Source of the DNA: Candidatus Iainarchaeum sp.
GTDB taxonomy: Archaea > Iainarchaeota > Iainarchaeia > Iainarchaeales > UBA10191
Assembly: GCA_013331925.1 (NCBI GenBank)
Contig: DUFJ01000003.1
Coordinates: forward strand, 1 to 8,906
Direction: 5' to 3'
DNA: 8,906 nucleotides
A model generated the notes under the pieces. It made no database searches. It was given only the letters and a program-made list of their open reading frames with translations, and had not been told where the DNA came from. The translations under genes were made by a program, and so were the position numbers. Shown here in pieces: positions 1 to 6,168 of the stretch; within the stretch, counting starts at the first letter, position 1, and every line of letters starts with the position of its first letter.

Positions 1-35
1 GCCTTTTTCAGCAAGTCATCCAGATAGTCAGTCAT
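1..35 (-). CDS. N-terminal fragment of an unidentified minus-strand gene, cut by the window edge
   Basis: On the minus strand an ATG at 35-33 opens a frame that runs off the left edge after 11 complete codons, reading MTDYLDDLLKK. No stop occurs in the visible part. The frame is supported by a TATA-like box (GCTTTAAATA, minus strand, 90-81) about 50 bases upstream and by a purine stretch GGGTAG just before the start that could serve as a weak ribosome binding site. The fragment is acidic then lysine-rich and too short to assign to a family. It lies downstream of thrS on the same strand, separated by about 150 bases containing the inverted-repeat chain, so any regulation by those repeats would most naturally act on this gene. 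Confidence 0.4.
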   Translation of the reverse strand, partial: MTDYLDDLLKK

Positions 36-80
36 TTTTTTCTACCCTTAAAGCTCTCGCTAAGAATTAAAGAATTGGAA

Positions 81-90
81 TATTTAAAGC
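81..90 (-). promoter_or_regulatory. TATA-like box for the left-edge minus-strand gene
   Basis: Read on the minus strand this is GCTTTAAATA, an archaeal TATA-like element preceded by G/C as a BRE would be. The same GCTTTAAA core appears upstream of rfcS (minus, 4271-4264) and of the Lrp gene (plus, 6932-6939), which supports it as a promoter element in this genome. Transcription would be expected about 24-27 bases downstream, near base 60, leaving a leader of roughly 25 bases before the ATG at 35. Confidence 0.35.
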
Positions 91-92
91 TA

Positions 93-167
93 ATGTCAAA
101 TCCTACCAAGAATTTTTAATCGAGCTTGGGATTTGACAGTTGTCAAAAAACAATTAGTTTTTGACAT
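93..167. repeat. Chain of four TGTCAAA half-sites forming mutually exclusive inverted repeats
   Basis: TGTCAAA occurs at 94-100 and 141-147, and its complement TTTGACA at 132-138 and 160-166, in alternating orientation. Three pairings follow. Arm 94-110 pairs with 125-138: 9 bp plus 5 bp with a 3-base bulge, loop 111-124. Arm 132-138 pairs with 141-147: 7 bp with a 2-base spacer. Arm 141-151 pairs with 157-166: about 10 bp with one extra A. Neighbouring pairings share an arm, so they cannot all form at once. This could be an attenuator-like RNA switch, a set of operator half-sites for a dimeric repressor (the 132-147 palindrome is the best single site), or the thrS transcript end. The repeats are seen directly; the function is inference. 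Confidence 0.6.
141..167 (-). terminator. Possible thrS transcript terminator
   Basis: About 20 bases past the thrS stop, the minus strand reads TGTCAAAAAC, a 5-base loop, then GTTTTTTGACA. This hairpin has six consecutive U residues in its 3' arm (plus-strand A-run 145-150). Archaeal termination mainly uses U-runs, with hairpins optional, so the U6 is the stronger part of the case. The same bases belong to the TGTCAAA repeat chain and may serve both roles. Confidence 0.35.
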
Positions 168-185
168 AATCCTTCCGGAAAACAA

Positions 186-1940
186 TCAGTTGAGAGAACG
201 CTCTGAAATCTGTTGCAAAACTTTTTCAAGAAAGGCAGGGGCTTTTTCAGTGAACTGCTTTCCAAGCCTGTCACGGACTGTTACAGTGCCGGCTTTTTCT
301 TCCCTCTCGCCTACGACTATAACGTAAGGCACTTTCTGCAATTGCGCTTCGCGGATTTTGTAAGAGACAGTATTGCTTGAAAGGTCCAAATCTACTCTAA
401 TGTTATTGCTTTTGAGTTCTGAAGAAATCTTTTGCGCGTAATCATTAAACTTGTCGCTGACTGCGAGAATTTTGACCTGGACTGGAGAGAGCCATAAGGG
501 AAACTTGCCCCCAAAATGCTCTATCAAAATTCCCTCAAATCTTTCTAAAGAGCCGAATGGAGCGCGGTGAATCATTACAGGCCTGTGCTCCTTGCTGTCC
601 TCCCCGATGTAAGAAAGTTGAAAGCTTTCGGGCATATTATAGTCTATTTGTATAGTGCCAAGCTGCCATTCCCTTCCTAAAACATCCTTCACAACAAAAT
701 CTATTTTAGGGCCGTAAAAAGCAGCCTCGCCTTCAGCCTTGAAATACTTCAGGCCTGACTCTTTCAAAGATTCTTCAATGTTTTTTTCCGCACTAATCCA
801 GGCCTCATCGCTTGCCATATACTTGCCGCTATTATCGCGGGTTCCAAACCTTACAAAATAATCCTTAAAGTCAAGGATTTTGAAAATTTTCAAAACCAAG
901 TTTATGATTCCCAAAATCTCATCCTTCACCTGGCCTGGAGTGCAGAACAAGTGCGCATCATCCTGAGTTATCATTCGCACCCTAGTCAAGCCTGTAAGCT
1001 CTCCGCTTTTTTCAAGCCTGTACACTGTTCCAAATTCTGTGTAGCGCAAAGGAAGCTCCCTGTATGAGCGAAGCTTTGACTGGTAGATTTGAATATGGTG
1101 CGGGCAGTTCATTGGCTTCAAATAGTATTCATCGCCTTCTGTTTTCATTACAGGAAACATTGAGTCCTTGTAAAGCTCGAGATGGCCTGAAGTCTTGTAC
1201 AATGCGGCTTTTGTAATGTGGGGAGTGACAACAGGCAAGTATCCTCTCTTTAATTGCTCCTCGCGCAAGAATTTTTGCAGCTCTTCCCGAATTATAGTGC
1301 CTTCAGGAGTGAATAAAGGCAGGCCAGGGCCGACTTCTGGAGATATCAGGAAAAGATTCAGGTCTTTTCCAAGCTTCAAGTGGCTTCTATCCTCAGCATC
1401 TTTCTTGAGTTTTAGCCAAGCGTCAAGCTCTGGCTGTGTTGGAAATGCAATTCCATAAATGCGCTGCATGCTCTCTCTATCCTGGGTTCCTTTCCAGTAA
1501 GCTGCGGAGCTTTTTAAAACTTTCAAAACTCCAATCTGGCCTGTGCTTTGGACATGAGGGCCTTTGCACAGGTCTGTGAAAGAACCTTCAGAATAAGTGG
1601 AAATCTTTCCTTCTTCCAGCTCTTCGATAAGCTCGAGCTTGAAGGCCTGGGTTTTGAAAAGCTGCTGTGCTTCTTTTTTTGAAATTTCCTTTCTTTCAAA
1701 AGCCAAATCCTGCTTTATTATCTCGTTTGCTTTTTTTTCAATAGCTTCAAGGTCTTGCGGAGAGAAAGGCTTGGCAACTAAAAAATCGTAATAAAATCCT
1801 TCATCTATCGCAGGGCCGATGCCGAATTTCGCTTCAAGGAAAAGCTCTTTCACTGCTGTCGCAAGCACGTGGCTTGCGGAATGCCAGACAGTCTCTTTAG
1901 GGAAAGAATGATTTTTTGCAGATTGCTTTTTAGAAGCCAT
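186..1940 (-). CDS. thrS: Threonyl-tRNA synthetase, bacterial type, lacking the N-terminal TGS domain
   Basis: Cytoplasmic enzyme of 584 residues that joins threonine to tRNA-Thr using ATP and hydrolyses mischarged Ser-tRNA-Thr. The second-additional (editing) domain spans about 18-180 and keeps its metal and catalytic set: HSASH (H20, H24) and CKGPH (C125, H129). The class II catalytic core spans about 190-480, with the zinc ligands C279 (MNCPHH), H330 (QDDAH) and H458 (MIHRA), motif 2 ending at R308, and motif 3 GSLERF at 463-468. The anticodon-binding domain is about 485-584. From memory E. coli ThrRS is about 642 residues; the difference is the missing TGS domain of about 60 residues. An in-frame stop at 1976-1974, 34-36 bases upstream, excludes a longer start. 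The whole resembles bacterial ThrRS rather than the usual archaeal form, suggesting ancient transfer. It is divergent from nreA. Confidence 0.96.
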   Translation of the reverse strand: MASKKQSAKNHSFPKETVWHSASHVLATAVKELFLEAKFGIGPAIDEGFYYDFLVAKPFSPQDLEAIEKKANEIIKQDLAFERKEISKKEAQQLFKTQAFKLELIEELEEGKISTYSEGSFTDLCKGPHVQSTGQIGVLKVLKSSAAYWKGTQDRESMQRIYGIAFPTQPELDAWLKLKKDAEDRSHLKLGKDLNLFLISPEVGPGLPLFTPEGTIIREELQKFLREEQLKRGYLPVVTPHITKAALYKTSGHLELYKDSMFPVMKTEGDEYYLKPMNCPHHIQIYQSKLRSYRELPLRYTEFGTVYRLEKSGELTGLTRVRMITQDDAHLFCTPGQVKDEILGIINLVLKIFKILDFKDYFVRFGTRDNSGKYMASDEAWISAEKNIEESLKESGLKYFKAEGEAAFYGPKIDFVVKDVLGREWQLGTIQIDYNMPESFQLSYIGEDSKEHRPVMIHRAPFGSLERFEGILIEHFGGKFPLWLSPVQVKILAVSDKFNDYAQKISSELKSNNIRVDLDLSSNTVSYKIREAQLQKVPYVIVVGEREEKAGTVTVRDRLGKQFTEKAPAFLEKVLQQISERSLN

Positions 1941-1970
1941 TCCAAAACCACTGGAATTGTACTCACAACT

Positions 1971-1982
1971 TAATTATAAATA
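1971..1982. promoter_or_regulatory. Shared TATA-like box of the divergent thrS and nreA genes
   Basis: TAATTATAAATA lies in the 64-base thrS/nreA spacer. On plus, TTATAAATA (1974-1982) is a good archaeal TATA match centred about 27 bases before the nreA ATG at 2005, predicting a leaderless nreA mRNA. On minus, TATTTATAATTA offers TTTATAAT centred about 37 bases before the thrS ATG, predicting a leader of about 10 bases. One near-symmetric box could therefore drive both genes. Start sites are inferred from the usual spacing of 25-27 bases. Confidence 0.55.
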
Positions 1983-2004
1983 CACTTGCAGAAAGGTTTA
2001 TTTT

Positions 2005-3234
2005 ATGATTCCCAAAGGCCTGTGCTTGAAATGCAAGGGAAGGCTATGGTGCGGAAGCACCTGCTTTGTGCTTGAAAAATTCAGGGCAAAAAGCAAGGCA
2101 ATAGGAGCGATGAAAGGAAAAGAGTTTACCGGAAGCTCTCCGCCTTCGGTCTTTGTAAGCTGGGAGAACTACCCAAACATTACCATAGCGCCCTTAAGCC
2201 CCACGCAGGTTTTGAAAGACGCAGACTTGCTTGACAATCCTGAAAGATGGTATGGGTATGGCTTGGAAGAGATTGTAGGCTTCAGGGAAAGCCTTGTGCA
2301 AAGCCGCACTCCAATGAACGCTTTTGAGGCAGCAAATCCAAGCTATGGCCTGCAGGATTTGCAGGAATTGGCAATGAGCGAAAAACAACTGGACCTTGAC
2401 ATTGAATTAGCAAAAGCCCCAAGAGCTGAATTAAGGTTTTCTGAAACAGTCTCGCCTTTAGGCCCTGTTGGGGAGCTTTTGGAATTGCAATTTCAGGAAA
2501 GCCCGAAAGTTTCAAAAAATGTTGAAAAATTCTATTACGACAATGATGCGAGAGCGATTGAAGCCTTGAAGGAATTATACACTAAAGGAACTCCAGTTCA
2601 CTCTCTCTACAAGCTCTTGAGCGCTGGAGTTTTAGGCATTGGGAAAAAAAGAAGGCTTGTTCCTACCAGATGGAGCATTACAGCAGTTGACTCGCAGATT
2701 TCTGAAGAAATGATTGAAAGAGTCAAAGGCTTTGGAACAATCGATTATTTCGAGCTTTACCACTCAAACTACCTTGACAATGACTTCTGGATTTTACTGC
2801 TTCCAACAAACTGGCAGTTTGAACAGTTGGAAGCGTGGAAGCCTGGAACAGCATGGACTTTGGAAGAGCAGGAAGCCTCAATAATACAAGACTTTGAGTT
2901 TTATAACGGGAGGAAAGAGTACGCAAGCAACGTTGCAGGAGCTTATTACGCTGCAAGGCTTGCAATCTGCGAGCATTTGATGAGAAGGAAAAAACAGGCA
3001 GGAGCTTTAGTGTTCAGGGAGATTGGAGAAGGCTACAAAGTGCCTGTAGGGGTTTTCCAAATTCGCGAGAACGTGAGAGAGGCATTAAGGAAAAAGGCTT
3101 TGAATTTTTTCGAGCTAAAACTTTGCCTCGCATTCCTTGGAAAAAAGCTCTCGATTCCAATCGCCAGCTATGAGAAAGAAAGCAAGCTTATTGACGCCTT
3201 AAAGCACCAGAAGAGAATAAGCGAATTCCTTTAA
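2005..3234 (+). CDS. nreA: Nre-family archaeal DNA repair protein with C-terminal PCNA-interacting motif
   Basis: A 409-residue protein of the archaeal Nre family (Pfam Nre_N and Nre_C). Haloferax NreA has been reported to act with UvrABC in repair of mitomycin C damage in a PCNA-dependent way. The N-terminus has a probable zinc site, C7, C10, C16 and C20 (CLKC, then CGSTC). Family-like segments follow: YPNITIAPLSP at 56-66, GFRESLVQSR near 92-101 and KKRRLVPTRWSITAVD at 214-229. The extreme C-terminus, QKRISEFL (402-409), matches a PIP box: Q, an aliphatic at +3 and an aromatic at +6. I start at the ATG at 2005 because family members begin with MIPKG-like sequence next to the first CxxC. The frame is open back to an ATG at 1957, but those 16 codons contain the TATA box. 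It converges with rfcS, whose product loads PCNA. Confidence 0.93.
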   Translation: MIPKGLCLKCKGRLWCGSTCFVLEKFRAKSKAIGAMKGKEFTGSSPPSVFVSWENYPNITIAPLSPTQVLKDADLLDNPERWYGYGLEEIVGFRESLVQSRTPMNAFEAANPSYGLQDLQELAMSEKQLDLDIELAKAPRAELRFSETVSPLGPVGELLELQFQESPKVSKNVEKFYYDNDARAIEALKELYTKGTPVHSLYKLLSAGVLGIGKKRRLVPTRWSITAVDSQISEEMIERVKGFGTIDYFELYHSNYLDNDFWILLLPTNWQFEQLEAWKPGTAWTLEEQEASIIQDFEFYNGRKEYASNVAGAYYAARLAICEHLMRRKKQAGALVFREIGEGYKVPVGVFQIRENVREALRKKALNFFELKLCLAFLGKKLSIPIASYEKESKLIDALKHQKRISEFL

Positions 3235-3238
3235 AAGC

Positions 3239-3244
3239 AAAAAA
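3239..3244 (-). terminator. U-run at the end of rfcS in the nreA/rfcS convergent junction
   Basis: The plus strand has six consecutive A residues immediately after the rfcS stop, giving TTTTTT on the minus strand. A short U-run is the usual archaeal termination signal. The two convergent genes are only 10 bases apart, so their transcripts probably overlap at the 3' ends; the nreA side shows no equally clear T-run before it enters rfcS. Confidence 0.35.
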
Positions 3245-4231
3245 TCATTTCTTGAATTTTCCAAACTGCGCCAAAAGAGCTTCCAGCTGTATTCTCTCTG
3301 AAGCCCCCTCGACCAAACGGAAATTGTACTCTCCGACAATGTCGACTAGCTCAATCTTTGCCTTTGAGGAAATTTGCTCCTCGGGCATTTCCATCAACTC
3401 CCTGTAAAGCTGAAGTATTACATCCTCTCCGCTCATTCCATGCTCGTAAAGCAAAGCGTCAAGGTTTTCCCTAGCCTTCAAAAACTCTCCCTTCAAAGCA
3501 AGCCCTATCATCTGCTTTATCTCCTCAGGCCTTGCCCTTGAAGAAACCTCAAAAACTGACTTTTCAGAAACCTTGCTGTCCATTGAGGAAGCAGCCTGCA
3601 ACACGTTAATGCCTTTTCTTAAATCCCCTTGGGAAACGTAATAGATTGCCTTCAAAGCCTTCTCCTCCAAATGCAATCCTTCAGCCTTTGCAATCTCAGA
3701 CAGTCTTTCCTCAACATCCTTAGAGCTTAAAGGCTTGAAGCGGAAGACAACGCAGCGGCTCTGGATTGGTTCAATAATTTTGCTAGAATAGTTGCACGAC
3801 AAAACAAATCTGACAGTGCGCGTGTACTTTTCCATAGTTCTCCTCAAAGCCTGCTGCGCGTCTGCTGTCAAAGCATCGCTCTCATCAAGAAAAATGATTT
3901 TGAAGCCGGAGTCAAAAGCCAAAGTCCTGGAAAAATCCTTTATTTCCCCCCTAACAACATCAATGCCTCTAGTGTCTGATGCATTGAGCTCAAGAAAATT
4001 CTGCTGGAAGCTTTGGGCAAACAGCTCTTTCGCGAGCGCTATTGCGGAAGTCGTCTTTCCAACCCCTGCAGGGCCTGAAAACAAGAGGTTTGGAAGATTG
4101 CGGTTTTTCGCATAGCTTTCCAGGCGTTTTGAGATCTCCCTCTGGCCGACAATTTCAGAAAGCCTTTCAGGCCTGTATTTTTCAACCCAGGGAAGTTCAA
4201 TTCCTTGAGCCTGCTTTGGCTGTGCTTTCAT
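3245..4231 (-). CDS. rfcS: Replication factor C small subunit (clamp loader ATPase)
   Basis: A 328-residue AAA+ ATPase subunit of the archaeal clamp loader, which opens PCNA and places it on primed DNA. The order of motifs is canonical: the RFC-box stretch WVEKYRP at 15-21, Walker A GPAGVGKT at 53-60 (K59), Walker B FLDESDAL with D116 and E117, sensor 1 around N147 (SCNYSS), the RFC signature SRC at 158-160 (arginine finger R159), and sensor 2 GDLRKG with R205. The C-terminal helical collar occupies about 230-328. Length is typical and no intein is present, although inteins are known in archaeal RFC small-subunit genes. Walker B reads DESD where DEAD or DEVD is commoner; this should not affect hydrolysis because D and E are kept. 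The start is the ATG at 4231, with AGAAAGG six bases upstream as a possible ribosome binding site. The large subunit is not in this window. Confidence 0.96.
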   Translation of the reverse strand: MKAQPKQAQGIELPWVEKYRPERLSEIVGQREISKRLESYAKNRNLPNLLFSGPAGVGKTTSAIALAKELFAQSFQQNFLELNASDTRGIDVVRGEIKDFSRTLAFDSGFKIIFLDESDALTADAQQALRRTMEKYTRTVRFVLSCNYSSKIIEPIQSRCVVFRFKPLSSKDVEERLSEIAKAEGLHLEEKALKAIYYVSQGDLRKGINVLQAASSMDSKVSEKSVFEVSSRARPEEIKQMIGLALKGEFLKARENLDALLYEHGMSGEDVILQLYRELMEMPEEQISSKAKIELVDIVGEYNFRLVEGASERIQLEALLAQFGKFKK

Positions 4232-4260
4232 AAAAAACCTTTCTAAGTTGTGAAAACAAA

Positions 4261-4272
4261 GGTTTTAAAGCC
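4261..4272. promoter_or_regulatory. Symmetric TATA-like quasi-palindrome between rfcS and the membrane-protein gene
   Basis: GGTTTTAAAGCC on plus reads GGCTTTAAAACC on minus, so both strands present GG, a pyrimidine, TTTAAA, a purine and CC. Its centre lies between 4266 and 4267, exactly 35.5 bases from the first base of each divergent start codon (4231 minus, 4302 plus). Transcription starting 25-27 bases away would leave leaders of about 10 bases on both sides. I infer a shared bidirectional promoter; the symmetry itself is read directly. Confidence 0.5.
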
Positions 4273-4301
4273 AATTTCAACAATTTTTTGAAAGTGGAAG
4301 A

Positions 4302-4847
4302 ATGGGTTTTAAAGAACTGAAAGAATGGCAAAAAGTTGCGATTGCTTTTGCAGGAAGCTATATACTGCTTTTTGCCCTGCAAGCCTTGCTTTCAGGAGCA
4401 GGATTGCTCGGCAGCTGGGAAAACATTCCAACATTCTACCTTCTCCCGATTCCAGGCTTTTTCTTTGCATACCTTGCTGTAGAGCACGCTGCAGGATTCT
4501 TTGAAACAGACTTTATCAAAAAGCCATGGTTTGTGATAATCTTCCTGATAATGGCATTGCTCGCGTGGCATGTTGCCCTTGTTTTTTACACGCAAAACAA
4601 CATCTCGCTATCATTGCAACAAAACCAGCAGTATCTAGACGGCGAAGAATTGCAATTCAGCACTAACTGCAAGCTCTCAAAGCTTTCTGAAGGCGCTGAA
4701 AGAAACCTTACCTGGGACTCTTTCAGGGTTTCGCACTGCCTGATTGCAGAGCAGTACTGGCAGCAGCTGAAAACATCAGCCTACCTGGTGTTTATACTGT
4801 CCGCAATCTTGGGCTGGGCTTCAAGCATTCTTATCAAAAAGAAATAA
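4302..4847 (+). CDS. Small four-helix membrane protein of unknown function
   Basis: I do not recognise a family for this 181-residue protein. Four hydrophobic segments are visible, at about 12-34, 43-64, 76-96 and 157-177. Positive charges (KELKEWQK at the start, IKK at 72-74, KKK at the end) put both termini and the 2-3 loop inside by the positive-inside rule. The 98-156 loop would then be outside. That loop is polar, has exactly two cysteines (C123 and C146) that could form a disulfide, and two N-glycosylation-type sequons (N100-I-S and N135-L-T). There is no cleavable signal peptide. The ATG at 4302 has only GGAAG right beside it, so translation is probably near-leaderless. The gene is divergent from rfcS through a shared promoter, and the methylthiotransferase follows 16 bases downstream, probably in the same transcript. 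Confidence 0.8.
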   Translation: MGFKELKEWQKVAIAFAGSYILLFALQALLSGAGLLGSWENIPTFYLLPIPGFFFAYLAVEHAAGFFETDFIKKPWFVIIFLIMALLAWHVALVFYTQNNISLSLQQNQQYLDGEELQFSTNCKLSKLSEGAERNLTWDSFRVSHCLIAEQYWQQLKTSAYLVFILSAILGWASSILIKKK

Positions 4848-4863
4848 CATCCACTATTTTTTT

Positions 4864-6114
4864 ATGAAAGCGGCAGTGGAAGGCTACGGCTGTTCCTTAA
4901 ATCAAGCAGACACGCAATCAATCAAAGGGCTGCTTGAGGAAAACTGCATCACATTAAGCCGGCTTGAGGACTTGGGAAAGGGAGACCTTGCTGTAATAAA
5001 CGCCTGCGCTGTGAAGGAAACAACAGAGAAGAGAATGCTCTCGCGCATTCAAAAACTTTTCCAGCTTTCAAAAAAGCAAGGCTTTGAGCTGATAGTGTTC
5101 GGGTGCATTTCAAGAATCAGCTCTGAAAAAGTTGCTGGAATTTCAAAAAGCATCGTGCAAATGCCTCCGGCTCTTGAAGAGCTCTCAAAATTCCTCAAGC
5201 TTGGAGCACAAGAGTTTTCCCCAAGCTCTGCAAGCGTCCAGGAGAGCCAAGTGATTGCGATAATTCCAATATGCCGGGGCTGCCTTGGAAATTGCAGTTA
5301 TTGCGCTGTGAAAAAAGCAAGGGGAAGCTTGAAAAGCTATGGGATTGAAGAATTGAAAAAAAGGTTTGAGAAAGAAATTAATGCAGGGAGGAAGGAAATC
5401 TGGCTTACGGCACAGGACTGCGGATGCTACGGCTTTGACATTGGAACAAGCCTTGCAGGATTATTGAAAGAACTGCTGAAGGTTGAGGGCGATTTCAGGA
5501 TAAGGCTTGGGATGATGAACGTGCAGCACTTGAAAAAATTCTTGCAAGAGCTTTTGGAGCAAATGAGTGATGAAAGGATTTTCAAATTCCTGCACCTGCC
5601 CTTGCAGTCCGGAAGCAACAGGCTCCTAAAGCTGATGAATCGGGAGTACAGCGTTGCGGAATGGCTGAAGGCTACGAAAACAGCAAGGAGAAAATTTCCC
5701 GAACTTGCTATTGCAACAGACATTATTGTTGGCTTTCCCACAGAGACAGAAAGAGAGTTTGAGGAAACGCTAAAGGTTTTGAAAAAGGCAGGAGTTGATG
5801 TGGTGAACATTTCAAGGTTTGGAAAAAGGCCTTTCACTCAAGCAGCTGGAATGAAAGACCTGGACAGCAAGGTGAAAAAAGCAAGAAGCAGGAAAGCGGC
5901 CTTGGAGTGCGAGAAAATCACAAGGCAAAGAAACAAAAGAATGGTGGGAAAGATTGAGGCTGTTTTGTTTGATGAGAAAGGCAAGAAAGGCGGAATGATT
6001 GCAAGGGCAGGAAATTACAAGCCGGTTGTTCTGGAAAAAGGAATTTTGGGAGAGTTTGCAAAAGCACGCGTTGAAGGCATTGGGAAAACTTTCCTGAAAG
6101 GAAAACTCGAGTGA
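4864..6114 (+). CDS. tRNA t6A37 methylthiotransferase (CDKAL1/e-MtaB-like radical SAM enzyme)
   Basis: This 416-residue enzyme should add a methylthio group to C2 of N6-threonylcarbamoyladenosine at position 37 of ANN-decoding tRNAs, giving ms2t6A. Three domains are visible. The UPF0004 domain (1 to about 110) has cluster cysteines C10 (GYGCSLNQAD), C48 (NACAV) and C81 (FGCISR). The radical SAM domain (about 130-340) has CLGNCSYC with C140, C144 and C147, followed by HLPLQSGSNRLLKLMNR. A TRAM RNA-binding domain occupies about 355-416. The compact length fits the archaeal/eukaryotic branch rather than bacterial MiaB. Two details are odd: C137 just before the cluster motif, and RPFT (322-325) where the family usually has RPGT. 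The start codon follows a run of seven T residues with no ribosome binding site, so translation may depend on coupling to the gene upstream. The gene ThrS supplies charged tRNA-Thr, but t6A synthesis genes are absent here. Confidence 0.9.
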   Translation: MKAAVEGYGCSLNQADTQSIKGLLEENCITLSRLEDLGKGDLAVINACAVKETTEKRMLSRIQKLFQLSKKQGFELIVFGCISRISSEKVAGISKSIVQMPPALEELSKFLKLGAQEFSPSSASVQESQVIAIIPICRGCLGNCSYCAVKKARGSLKSYGIEELKKRFEKEINAGRKEIWLTAQDCGCYGFDIGTSLAGLLKELLKVEGDFRIRLGMMNVQHLKKFLQELLEQMSDERIFKFLHLPLQSGSNRLLKLMNREYSVAEWLKATKTARRKFPELAIATDIIVGFPTETEREFEETLKVLKKAGVDVVNISRFGKRPFTQAAGMKDLDSKVKKARSRKAALECEKITRQRNKRMVGKIEAVLFDEKGKKGGMIARAGNYKPVVLEKGILGEFAKARVEGIGKTFLKGKLE

Positions 6115-6122
6115 CTAATAAC

Positions 6123-6164
6123 GGTTTTTAATGATTTTGATGTTTTAAACTAGGAGTAGAGGGG
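6123..6164 (+). promoter_or_regulatory. Promoter-like boxes and ribosome binding site that fix a GTG start
   Basis: GGTTTTTAAT (6123-6132) and TTTTAAA (6143-6149) are two TATA-like candidates. They are followed by the purine-rich GGAGTAGAGGGG (6153-6164), the best Shine-Dalgarno-like stretch in the window, ending four bases before a GTG at 6169. The first box predicts transcription from about 6154, so the short leader would begin at the ribosome binding site. The second box would instead give a leaderless message starting at the GTG. The strong purine run favours the first reading. Confidence 0.4.
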
Positions 6165-6168
6165 CATT

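Noticed and set aside
173..180. Perfect 8-base palindrome TTCCGGAA just past the thrS stop
   Set aside because: It is too short to be informative alone and has no U-run directly after it.
133..327. Plus-strand open frame of 64 codons overlapping the thrS 3' end
   Set aside because: Most of it is antisense to the conserved anticodon-binding domain of thrS, it has no recognisable product, and its start lies inside the inverted repeats.
1957..2004. N-terminal extension of the nreA frame beginning at an ATG at 1957
   Set aside because: These 16 codons overlap the TATA-like box and show no family similarity; the Nre N-terminus begins at the ATG at 2005 immediately before the first CxxC.
3248..3263. 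QFGKFKK at the end of RfcS as a PCNA-interaction motif
   Set aside because: The spacing does not match Q-x-x-aliphatic-x-x-aromatic-aromatic, and the PIP box of archaeal clamp loaders is normally on the large subunit.
5427..5837. Minus-strand frame of 136 codons opposite the methylthiotransferase
   Set aside because: The plus strand encodes conserved radical SAM residues throughout; the antisense translation is serine/phenylalanine-rich low-complexity sequence typical of shadow frames.
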